Positions 1 through 6,962 of a stretch of DNA of 17,544 bases are shown here, piece after piece. Positions within the stretch are counted from its first letter, which is position 1. Each line of letters begins with the position of its first letter. The stretch is from Oceanospirillaceae bacterium (GTDB lineage: Bacteria; Pseudomonadota; Gammaproteobacteria; Pseudomonadales; Balneatricaceae): contig DPHB01000026.1 of assembly GCA_003521845.1 (NCBI GenBank), forward strand, positions 27,001 to 44,544, given 5' to 3'. The notes under the pieces were generated by a model, which worked only from the letters and a program-made list of their open reading frames with translations, ran no database searches and had not been told where the DNA came from. Both the position numbers and the translations under genes were made by a program.

Positions 1-2498
1 GGTGCCGAAGCCCTGGTTGCTGTCACCGGCTGAGACGTCATTGGCGCAACGGCAGACTGACTTGCCACAGGTTGCCATTGACTAGCTGAATCCACTTTAA
101 AGAAGTCCATCAAGGCCATCATATCCTCGGCTTGGCGGCTCATGGTGGTGGTTGCCGCGGCCGTTTGCTCAACCTGGGCAGCGTTGCGCTGGGTTACCGA
201 ATCCATCTGCTCTACGGCGCGGTTAACCTGGGTAATACCATTGGATTGTTCGTTACTAGCCGTCGCAATTTCTGTCACGATAGAGCTAACTTCAGCTACC
301 GAGGCGACAATTTTGGTCAAGGAGTCAGACGACTCCGCAGCCAAACGCGAACCCGCATCGATACGATTGACACTATCGTCAATCAAGGTTTTGATGTCCT
401 TAGCCGCTTCCGCACTACGCTGTGCCAATTTACGCACCTCTTGTGCTACCACGGAGAAACCACGACCCTGCTCACCAGCACGCGCTGCTTCAACGGATGC
501 ATTGAGGGCCAATAGATTGGTTTGGAAGGCAATATTATCGATAACATTAACAATGTCAGCAATCTGCTTGCTACTGGCGCTGATTTCACCCATTGCCTCA
601 GCCGCTTCTTGGGCAACCTTACCACCTTTAGTGGCCACCACACTGGCTTCTTTCGCCAAGCTATCTGCACGCTCAGCGCTATGCGCATTTTGACGTACCG
701 TTGCCGTCATTTCTTCCATACTAGCGGCGGTTTCTTCCAGGCTACTTGCCTGCTCTGTGGTGGACTCACTGAGGCTGTTATTACTTTCCGAAATTTCCCT
801 TGAACTGGTGTTGATATCGCCACCAATACTACGTATTTGGGCCACGGTTTCACTTAACTTATCTCTGGTTCTCGTTAAGGAACTCTGTAGGCGAGCAAAT
901 TCACCCTGATAATCACCGTCCATGCTCACTTGAAGATCACCTTCGGACATCTTCTGCAATACATCTTGGGCTTCATGAATAGGCACCACCACGGCATCCA
1001 AAACTTGGTTGATACCAGTCGCAATAGTCGATAAGAAACCAATAAATTCATCTTCTTGCAAACGTGCATCTAGTTCACCAGCCGAAGCTTGATCAATCAG
1101 TTTTTCAATTTCTTTAACGGCCGAAACCTGACCCGTTAAATCGCGCCATTCAACCACACTACCAAGACGCTCACCCATCTCATTAACCACAGGATTTGCC
1201 GTAATTTGTAAGGAGCGGCCACCAATTTCAAACTGCGTTTCGTAAATATCCGTTAAACTGCCCAATAAGTTACGCTGGTGTTCTGGATTGGCATGAAACT
1301 GATCAAAATTAGCACCCAACATCTTATCGGCTTCAAAATCTGGCAGTGCCGTACGCAAATCCGCTTCCGCGGCCTTCATCATCTGCATCACCGATGCATT
1401 GCTATAAATAATGACACCATCGTTGTCGGCCATCATGACATTGCCTTTGACGCTATCTAAAGCTATTTTAATACGCAAGTTTTCATTGGCCAGTTTGCGG
1501 TCTTGCTCTTGTTTAGCTAGGTTGTCACGCGAGATACCCATAAACACGCCTAAAGCACCGGCTATCACACCCACCTCGTCAGCACGGTTAGCGCCCTTAG
1601 CCTGAACACTCAAATCACCCTTACTGGCGGCAGACATAGCATTAGCAATTTGACGCAATGGTCCAGTAATACGCAGGGACACCAACAGGGCTGCCAATAA
1701 CAACAAGGCCACCAGACCGGAACCCGCATACAGGTACACTTGCTGCTCAAAGTCCACCAACTCTTGGCGCAACTGCTCTTGACGTAGACGTTTATTTTCA
1801 GTGACTTGCTGACTCACCAAGTCGGATACCTGCATAAATAATTGGCTTAACTTCTGCGATCCATTACGCACTGTAATAAAGCGCTGACTGGTATCAAAAG
1901 AGTAGTTATTTTTAGCCTTGAAAAGCTGGTTGTCGGCTAAATAGTCTAGGGTCTTTACACCCGAAGAAGTGAACTTGCGGTACACGGATTGCAACCCCAT
2001 GCTGCGGAAGTTAATTTCATTAGTAATACGCCATACTTGATAACCCAGTGGTTGCTGAGGGTTGTCTTGTTCTGCTAAAGCCTCGGCAACTTGCGAAGCG
2101 GCATCGGCCGATAGGGCATAGCCGGATGCTTCTAAAGATTGTAAAAATGCCACACCGTGTTTGAGCAGTTCTTTAACACTGGCTTTTTCCTTCACCATCA
2201 TGGCGCCGATTTTATCTAGATCGCGTTCCTTAGCAAGCAGCTGAGTCTGTAGGCCCAGTGAAATGTCGGCAATGTTAATTTGCAAATCAACAAAGTGTTC
2301 AACCAACATGGTCACTTCGTCAACCACCAATTTTTGCTCCTGTTCCATGGTTTCTATTGCCACTTGCTGTAGCTGCATAGAACGATAGGATTCCTGCAAT
2401 GAGTACCAACCAGCAAAGGCCACCAATAATGCTGGTGCCAACACCATCAACATGGTTTGTAGGCCTAAACTAAAATGAATTTTATTTTTTGTACTCAT
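1..2498 (-). CDS. Methyl-accepting chemotaxis protein with PAS domain (3' end outside window)
   Basis: Membrane chemoreceptor that would signal to CheA/CheW. I read it as one open frame of at least 832 codons with no stop before the left edge. Rough layout: TM1 at residues 13-32; a roughly 220-residue, helical-looking periplasmic ligand region; TM2 about 254-275; HAMP about 275-328; a PAS-like domain about 340-455 (ending EWRDLTGQ); a second HAMP-like stretch about 490-548; then the MA signalling domain. The diagnostic hairpin tip, containing NIAFQTNLLALNASVEAARAG, lies about residues 645-675. The tail after MDFFKVD (near position 85) is Ser/Ala/Gln/Pro-rich and unfinished. Start: ATG at 2498 with AGAGG 7 bases upstream (2506-2511). 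The ligand is unknown. It is divergent from the MmgE/PrpD gene and has no che genes beside it in this window. The family call is very secure; the ligand-domain type is not assigned. Confidence 0.96.
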   Translation of the reverse strand, partial: MSTKNKIHFSLGLQTMLMVLAPALLVAFAGWYSLQESYRSMQLQQVAIETMEQEQKLVVDEVTMLVEHFVDLQINIADISLGLQTQLLAKERDLDKIGAMMVKEKASVKELLKHGVAFLQSLEASGYALSADAASQVAEALAEQDNPQQPLGYQVWRITNEINFRSMGLQSVYRKFTSSGVKTLDYLADNQLFKAKNNYSFDTSQRFITVRNGSQKLSQLFMQVSDLVSQQVTENKRLRQEQLRQELVDFEQQVYLYAGSGLVALLLLAALLVSLRITGPLRQIANAMSAASKGDLSVQAKGANRADEVGVIAGALGVFMGISRDNLAKQEQDRKLANENLRIKIALDSVKGNVMMADNDGVIIYSNASVMQMMKAAEADLRTALPDFEADKMLGANFDQFHANPEHQRNLLGSLTDIYETQFEIGGRSLQITANPVVNEMGERLGSVVEWRDLTGQVSAVKEIEKLIDQASAGELDARLQEDEFIGFLSTIATGINQVLDAVVVPIHEAQDVLQKMSEGDLQVSMDGDYQGEFARLQSSLTRTRDKLSETVAQIRSIGGDINTSSREISESNNSLSESTTEQASSLEETAASMEEMTATVRQNAHSAERADSLAKEASVVATKGGKVAQEAAEAMGEISASSKQIADIVNVIDNIAFQTNLLALNASVEAARAGEQGRGFSVVAQEVRKLAQRSAEAAKDIKTLIDDSVNRIDAGSRLAAESSDSLTKIVASVAEVSSIVTEIATASNEQSNGITQVNRAVEQMDSVTQRNAAQVEQTAAATTTMSRQAEDMMALMDFFKVDSASQWQPVASQSAVAPMTSQPVTATRASA

Positions 2499-2724
2499 AT
2501 AAAATGCCTCTGCACTGCGTAATTCGGGCTTATTGTTAGCTTTTCATTATGACAATTTTCGATTAAGAACACCATGTAAAAACAGCCTCATTTTTCAGAC
2601 ATAAGTCCAACAATGACCACCCCACCTAAACAGGATGGCGCTTTTATCTATTAAAGTGACCAGTATGTACCCGTATTCTTTAAATGAATCCTTAATAATG
2701 TAAAAAATCTATTTTGGTGATGTT
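2499..2724. promoter_or_regulatory. Divergent intergenic region, chemoreceptor / MmgE-PrpD gene
   Basis: This 226-base AT-rich gap must hold the promoters of both divergent genes. Toward the plus-strand gene there is a very AT-rich stretch around 2678-2705 (CTTTAAATG, TTAATAATG) that could hold a -10 element, but I cannot place a convincing -35/-10 pair. No strong inverted repeat or RNA gene was seen. Confidence 0.5.
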
Positions 2725-4053
2725 ATGCAAAGCAATCCTATTTTTTCTTTTTTACAAAACATCGAAAACCTTGAGGTAAGCGACCAGGTCGTTTACTTCG
2801 CCAAGCGCAGTTTATTTGACCTTATTGCCACGGCCGTTGCGGGTAGTCAATCACCGGCAGCCAAGATCATGTTACAGCATACGCAACGTCATTATCCCGC
2901 CAGTCCCTATCTTCAAGGTGTAGGCACACTCATCAGCCAGGAATTATTTAGCCCGAGTGGCGCAGCGCTTTTGGGTGCCACCATCATTGATTCTTTAGAT
3001 TGTCACGATGGCCAAAAACTCACCAAGGGTCACGTTGGCTGCGCCCTATTGCCAGCCCTTGTCGCGGTACTGGAATCTAATCAACAAAACCCCTGCGGGA
3101 CTGATTTTTTAAAACTACTTGTGGCCGGTTACGAAATTGGTACCCGAGCTGGCATTGCCCAACATGCAACCTGTTGTGATTATCACACGTCGGGCGCCTG
3201 GGGCGCCGTTAACTGCGCCGCCATAAGTGCCCATATACTTGGCCTCAATGCTGATCAAACAGACCATGCTATCGGTATAGCAGAGTACAACGCGCCGCGT
3301 AGCCAGATGATGCGTAACATTGATTACCCCACCATGGTCAAAGATGGCTCTGGCTGGGGAGCGATGGTGGGTGTGGATGCGGCCTACCAAGCCCTGGCAG
3401 GGTTCACCGGGGCCCCGGCATTAACTGTGGTCAGTGACGAAGTCGCCGCTATCTGGCAGGACCTTGGCCAGCACTGGTACATGCAAGAGCAGTACATCAA
3501 ACCCTACCCTGTTTGTCGCTGGGCCCAACCTGCCATTGCTGCCGCTTTAAGCCTTAGCCAACAGCATGCTCTTACTACTGACGATATTGCCAAAGTGGAA
3601 GTCCACACCTTCCATGAAGGTACACGGCTGTTCGCCGGCATTCCAGAAAATTCAGAGCAAGCCCAATATGGCATTAGCTTTCCAGTCGCCGTGGCATTAA
3701 CGCGCGGTACGGTCAGTGCGCAAGATGTGTACACGGGATTTGCACAAGCCGAATTGCAAGCCATGACTAGCAAGGTAAACCTGATCGAACATGAACCCTA
3801 CAACCAAGTATTCCCTGCCGAGCGCTGGGCCCATGTCAGCATACATTTAACGGATGGCAGCAAGCTTGATTCTGCGCCCATGGAAGCCACTGGCGACCCC
3901 CACATTCCCCTCTCCGATGCGATCATGCAGGAAAAATTCTTTAACCTATGTAAACCCATTTGGGGCGCAGAAAAAACTGCCAAGGTACTCGACTGCGTAC
4001 TCAACCTACAAGACTACGACATGCAACATCTACTGAAACTAATGCGCAACTAA
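2725..4053 (+). CDS. MmgE/PrpD family protein (2-methylcitrate dehydratase-like)
   Basis: A 442-residue cytosolic protein of the MmgE/PrpD family, which includes 2-methylcitrate dehydratase and cis-aconitate decarboxylase and is about 440-500 residues long. Family landmarks read through the protein: SLDCHDGQKLTKGHVGCALL (90-109), DYHTSGAWGAVNCAA (152-166), ILGLNADQ (171-178), MVKDGSGWGAMVGVDAA (204-220), GFTGAP (226-231), KPYPVCRWAQPAI (259-271) and QYGISFPVAVAL (314-325). His103, His154 and Lys206 sit where I recall catalytic residues in this family. The usual Asp-Asp-Thr-His-like run is replaced by DCHDGQKLTKGH. Start ATG has only a weak GGTGA upstream at 2716. It stands alone: no prpB, prpC or aconitase gene is nearby, so a role in the methylcitrate cycle is not supported by context. 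The substrate is unknown; the family is secure. Confidence 0.88.
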   Translation: MQSNPIFSFLQNIENLEVSDQVVYFAKRSLFDLIATAVAGSQSPAAKIMLQHTQRHYPASPYLQGVGTLISQELFSPSGAALLGATIIDSLDCHDGQKLTKGHVGCALLPALVAVLESNQQNPCGTDFLKLLVAGYEIGTRAGIAQHATCCDYHTSGAWGAVNCAAISAHILGLNADQTDHAIGIAEYNAPRSQMMRNIDYPTMVKDGSGWGAMVGVDAAYQALAGFTGAPALTVVSDEVAAIWQDLGQHWYMQEQYIKPYPVCRWAQPAIAAALSLSQQHALTTDDIAKVEVHTFHEGTRLFAGIPENSEQAQYGISFPVAVALTRGTVSAQDVYTGFAQAELQAMTSKVNLIEHEPYNQVFPAERWAHVSIHLTDGSKLDSAPMEATGDPHIPLSDAIMQEKFFNLCKPIWGAEKTAKVLDCVLNLQDYDMQHLLKLMRN

Positions 4054-4068
4054 CTAGCTTGTCGACTC

Positions 4069-4095
4069 GGGGTCTGACCGACAGGGTCGGACTCC
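4069..4095. terminator. Hairpin between convergent genes, REP-like GTCGG core
   Basis: GGGGTCTGACC pairs with GGTCGGACTCC across the loop GACAG, an 11-bp stem with two G-T pairs. It lies between the stop of the MmgE/PrpD gene (4053) and the stop of the convergent threonine aldolase gene (4111). No T-run follows on either strand, so if it ends transcription it is not a classic intrinsic terminator. The GGTCGGAC core resembles the repeat at 6849-6886, so it may be a degenerate copy of a dispersed palindrome. Confidence 0.55.
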
Positions 4096-4110
4096 ATTAC
4101 CCCAAATAGG

Positions 4111-5169
4111 CTAAGCAAAAAAACCTTGAATCAGCTCTACCAGCTGCTCTACCGCCGCGTCGCTAACATCCTTATGCAACACGATACGGCAATTTTCGCT
4201 AAACGCCGACAACAAGAAACCCTGCTCGGCTAGGTAAGCACCCAGTTCTACCATACGCGGTGCCGATAAAAATAGCATGTTAGTTTCTACTCGTGCCAGA
4301 TCCACTTCTAGACCGGCTAACCCTTGCAAGCTGGCAGCAAGAAAACGCGCCCGACGATGATCATCCGCCAAGCGTTGTATATTGTTGTCCAAAGCGTAGC
4401 GTCCGGCGGCCGCCACGATGCCCACCTGACGCATACCGCCACCAAGCATTTTGCGTAAGCGGCGAGCGCGGCGAATAATCAGCTCATCGGCCACCAACAC
4501 GGAGCCCATAGGTGTGCCTAGGCCTTTAGACAAGCAAATAGACACGCTGTCGACATTGGCAACCAAGTCTTTCGCATCTTTGCCTTGGGCCACTGCGGCG
4601 TTGAACAAGCGCGCACCATCAAGATGCACGCTTAAACCAGCGGCTTTGGCCGTGGCCGCTACGGCATCAATATTGGCTTGATCCTGTACCTGACCATGCA
4701 CGGTATTTTCCAAGCACACCAGCTTACTGATGGCAAAGTGGCTGTCATCAGGTTTAATCGCGGCTTGTACTTGTGCTGGGGTGATGGCACCGCGTGCATC
4801 TACTGGCAAGGCGTGAATGGCAACACTACCTAACACCGAGGCACCACAGGCTTCATCAATGGCAATGTGATACTGATCACCAATAATGATTTCTTCGCCA
4901 CGTTGGCAATGCGCCATTACCGCCGTCAGGTTACTCATGGTCCCCGTTGGCAGAAACAAAGCCGCAGCCTTGCCCAAGCGTTGGGCCGCTTCGGCCTCCA
5001 AGGCGTTGACATTGGGATCATCGCCATACACATCATCACCCACTTCTGCCGCGGCCATTACGGCCAGCATTGCGGGGCAAGGACGTGTCACCGTATCACT
5101 ACGTAAATCGGCAATTAATTGCTTAGCGCCAGCGGCTGGGCCGTCGCCATAATGAAATCCACTCATCAT
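4111..5169 (-). CDS. ltaE: Low-specificity L-threonine aldolase
   Basis: PLP enzyme of fold type I that splits L-threonine, L-allo-threonine and other beta-hydroxy-alpha-amino acids into glycine plus an aldehyde, in the cytosol. Motifs match E. coli LtaE from memory over nearly the whole length: LRSDTVTRP (22-30), VGDDVYGDDPNVNALE (43-58), PTGTMSN (74-80), His101 as the likely PLP-stacking residue, LENT (153-156), LDGARLFNA (183-191), ICLSKGLGTPMGSVL (211-225) with Lys215 as the Schiff-base lysine, and GGGMRQVGI. It has about 20 extra N-terminal residues ahead of LRSDTVT. Two ATGs are adjacent (5169 and 5166); AAGGA at 5173-5177 is 3 bases from the first and 6 from the second, so the second is the more likely start. 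It follows the hydroxylase gene by 15 bases, so the two are almost certainly co-transcribed. Confidence 0.95.
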   Translation of the reverse strand: MMSGFHYGDGPAAGAKQLIADLRSDTVTRPCPAMLAVMAAAEVGDDVYGDDPNVNALEAEAAQRLGKAAALFLPTGTMSNLTAVMAHCQRGEEIIIGDQYHIAIDEACGASVLGSVAIHALPVDARGAITPAQVQAAIKPDDSHFAISKLVCLENTVHGQVQDQANIDAVAATAKAAGLSVHLDGARLFNAAVAQGKDAKDLVANVDSVSICLSKGLGTPMGSVLVADELIIRRARRLRKMLGGGMRQVGIVAAAGRYALDNNIQRLADDHRRARFLAASLQGLAGLEVDLARVETNMLFLSAPRMVELGAYLAEQGFLLSAFSENCRIVLHKDVSDAAVEQLVELIQGFFA

Positions 5170-5184
5170 GTATCCTTCGGGTGT

Positions 5185-5856
5185 TTATTCGGTAATTTGC
5201 TCATAAGCCAAGGCCGCAACTAGGTGCACACGGCTCTGCTCACCGCCATTTAAAGCCGTATGATAAGCCCGCGTATCAGTAAAGTACACAGAGCCGTCAG
5301 CAGGCAAATGGGTGACATGATGATTAACAACAAACAGCGCCCCAGGGTTGCTGTGAATAGGGATATGTATACGTGGTTCGGGGTCACGGTGCCACGAGTT
5401 GCAGTTGTACACGGGCTTTGACAGAATCCGCGTACGACCAATCGGGAAGTGCTGTTTTAGGGTCGCCATCACTTGTTCAAAGTAGGTGCCGGCAAAGGTG
5501 GGATTAAACTCACTAAATTCAGATTCATCGACCAAATTTTCACGCGGTTGTTCTACATAATGCTCATCACCCCGGGTCCAGAAGCGGCCTGACAAATCGT
5601 TCTGCGTCCATTCGGTCTGCCCCGGCCGCTGAGTCAGGGGTAACGCAGCAAAACCTTGATCCTGCATGTTGCCCATAAACGCCACACGAGACAAGCACTC
5701 CTGCAATGCCTGCTGCAGCTTGTCTATGTCAAAGGACAGCTGCAATCGTTGTATATGTTCATTGCCAACAAACTCGGCTACTGAACTAGTAATGGGGTTA
5801 TGCTGCATGGCCGCCTGCACGCGCTGCACATCGGCATTGGTTTTGATTGAGGACAT
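5185..5856 (-). CDS. Aspartyl/asparaginyl beta-hydroxylase-type Fe(II)/2-oxoglutarate dioxygenase
   Basis: A 223-residue soluble protein whose C-terminal half (about 140-215) reads like the aspartyl/asparaginyl beta-hydroxylase double-stranded beta-helix. It has an HxD pair in SWHRDPEPRIHIPI (His156, Asp158), then HSNPG (168-172), HLPADGSVYFTDTRAYH with distal His199, and NGGEQSRVHLVAA, where Arg209 would bind the 2-oxoglutarate carboxylate. The expected reaction is oxygen- and 2-oxoglutarate-dependent hydroxylation of an unactivated C-H bond. No signal peptide or membrane segment is visible, so a cytosolic small molecule or amino acid is a likelier substrate than a secreted protein. It is the first gene of an operon with the threonine aldolase, which cleaves beta-hydroxy amino acids, and is divergent from a LysR gene. 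The N-terminal half (1-120) shows no motif I recognise. The ribosome site is weak (TTGAGAA). Fold call strong; substrate unknown. Confidence 0.85.
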   Translation of the reverse strand: MSSIKTNADVQRVQAAMQHNPITSSVAEFVGNEHIQRLQLSFDIDKLQQALQECLSRVAFMGNMQDQGFAALPLTQRPGQTEWTQNDLSGRFWTRGDEHYVEQPRENLVDESEFSEFNPTFAGTYFEQVMATLKQHFPIGRTRILSKPVYNCNSWHRDPEPRIHIPIHSNPGALFVVNHHVTHLPADGSVYFTDTRAYHTALNGGEQSRVHLVAALAYEQITE

Positions 5857-5969
5857 GTTTACATTCTCAAGTTGTTAGTTATTAAAGCATAATGGCAGCA
5901 ATAAGAGTCGCAATAAAGCGCATTTTGTCGCATAGTTGTACCAATTATTGAAACAAGTTGGCAAATTCT
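5857..5969. promoter_or_regulatory. Divergent promoter region, hydroxylase operon / LysR gene, with GTCGCA direct repeats
   Basis: A 113-base AT-rich gap between a minus-strand operon and its divergent LysR-type gene, the usual arrangement for a regulator that controls its neighbour. Two direct GTCGCA copies lie at 5907-5912 and 5927-5932, exactly 20 bases apart (two helical turns), with GCGCA between them at 5918-5922. They are candidate operator half-sites. No clear -35/-10 pair could be fixed. Confidence 0.5.
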
Positions 5970-6848
5970 ATGCGTCGCAAACTACCCTCCACTACCGCCC
6001 TTACCTGCTTTGAAGCTGCCGCACACACGCAAAACTTCGCGCTGGCGGCTCAAGCCGTGAGCCTATCACCCAGTGCTTTTAGCCGACAAATCAAAGAATT
6101 AGAAAAGCACGTCGGGCAACCCCTGTTTATACGCCAGCGCCAAAGGGTCAAACTCACCAGTACAGGCAGCATGTTATTAGCGGAGCTAACACCCATTTTA
6201 GAATCTTTGGAAGTGACTTTATTGGGCGCCAGTAATCGCAATAACCCTTATGGCGCTATCAACATTGGTACCTACCCTACCTTGGGTAGCCGCTGGCTGA
6301 TGCCTAAACTCAGCCAATTGAGCCGGCAACAAGCACAACTGTCTTTCAATACCATTACCTATTTAGCTAACGATCAAATCGATGCTAACCTGATTGATAT
6401 CGCTCTGGTACAGGGAGACCCACCCTGGCCAGGATTTAGGGTCGACGCCCTAATGCCCGAATCTCTTGTGGTTATCACGTCACCAGAGTTACTTGGCCAC
6501 CCACGAGACCAAGCCCAAGATTTGCTCGAGCAACGTATCCTACAACACATTACCCGGCCAGCGTCTTGGCAAATCTGGTTTGATAGCCTGGCCGAAGAGT
6601 TAACCGTAGCGCCATTAGGGCCGATGTTTAGCCAATTTGAGATGCTAATAAACGCCGTCATCGAAGGCTTAGGGATCGCCATAGTACCCAAGGTGTTAGT
6701 GACCAATGAACTGGCCGATGGGCGCCTGATATTAGCCCATGAGCACGAAGCCTTAACAAAGAGTGGTTACTTCCTGCTTACCCCGCAAGTCAAAGTCGGC
6801 ACCGCACGCATCGAAATGTTACGCGACTGGTTACTAGGGCCGCTGTAG
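5970..6848 (+). CDS. LysR-family transcriptional regulator, GcvA-like
   Basis: A DNA-binding regulator. The N-terminal winged helix-turn-helix (about residues 3-62 from this start) contains RRKLPSTTALTCFEAAAH, AAQAVSLSPSAFSRQIKELE and the closing PLFIRQRQRVKLTSTG. The C-terminal part is the periplasmic-binding-protein-like effector domain, with NIGTYPTLGSRWLMPKLSQL near its beginning. RKLP plus the ALTCFEAAAH spacing place it in the GcvA/AmpR-like subgroup. Length 292 is normal. A TTG at 5958 would add four residues (MANS), but neither start has a good ribosome site and the ATG at 5970 fits family N-termini better. The divergent placement suggests it controls the hydroxylase-aldolase operon. 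The effector is unknown; a substrate or product of that operon, possibly glycine, is a guess. Confidence 0.92.
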   Translation: MRRKLPSTTALTCFEAAAHTQNFALAAQAVSLSPSAFSRQIKELEKHVGQPLFIRQRQRVKLTSTGSMLLAELTPILESLEVTLLGASNRNNPYGAINIGTYPTLGSRWLMPKLSQLSRQQAQLSFNTITYLANDQIDANLIDIALVQGDPPWPGFRVDALMPESLVVITSPELLGHPRDQAQDLLEQRILQHITRPASWQIWFDSLAEELTVAPLGPMFSQFEMLINAVIEGLGIAIVPKVLVTNELADGRLILAHEHEALTKSGYFLLTPQVKVGTARIEMLRDWLLGPL

Positions 6849-6886
6849 GTCGGACTTCAGTCCGACTTGTCGGCCTAAAGGCCGAC
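6849..6886. repeat. REP-like double palindrome (GTCGGACT / GTCGGCCT hairpins)
   Basis: Two adjacent perfect hairpins: GTCGGACT-TC-AGTCCGAC (6849-6866) and GTCGGCCT-AA-AGGCCGAC (6869-6886), separated by two bases and followed by CGACA. They start right after the stop codon of the LysR gene. Paired GTCGG palindromes just after genes are typical of REP/BIME-type dispersed elements in gammaproteobacteria (from memory), which are moved by RAYT (REP-associated tyrosine) transposases. A related core is at 4069-4095. Confidence 0.75.
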
Positions 6887-6903
6887 CGACATAGCTTGAG
6901 TAT

Positions 6904-6940
6904 AAAAAAAGGCTAGATGGTTGCCCATCTAGCCTTTTTA
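6904..6940. terminator. Bidirectional intrinsic terminator
   Basis: A perfect 10-bp stem, GGCTAGATGG (6911-6920) and CCATCTAGCC (6925-6934), with loop TTGC. It is flanked by seven A on the left and five T on the right, so it gives a G/C-containing hairpin followed by a U-run in both directions. It sits between the convergent LysR gene (ending 6848) and the ABC transporter operon (ending 6963) and should end both transcripts. Confidence 0.92.
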
Positions 6941-6962
6941 CATATGCCATCAAACTAGCTAG

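Noticed and set aside
132..803. Overlapping plus-strand open frames opposite the chemoreceptor signalling domain
   Set aside because: They are antisense shadows of a highly conserved coding region and encode no recognisable protein; none has a ribosome site.
2519..2560. Possible sigma-28 (flagellar) promoter for the chemoreceptor on the minus strand (TAAT, spacer, GCCCGAAT)
   Set aside because: Both boxes deviate from TAAA/GCCGATAA and the spacing is off by one, so the match is too weak to claim.
2725..4053. Naming the MmgE/PrpD-family gene prpD
   Set aside because: No prpB/prpC context and a changed active-site segment; the family does several different reactions.
5958..5969. TTG start for the LysR gene
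   Set aside because: It would add only MANS, lacks a ribosome site, and family proteins begin close to the RRKLP segment, so the ATG at 5970 is preferred.
6849..6940. CRISPR-like repeat array
   Set aside because: The repeats are inverted palindromes with no regular spacers; they fit a REP-like element plus a terminator.
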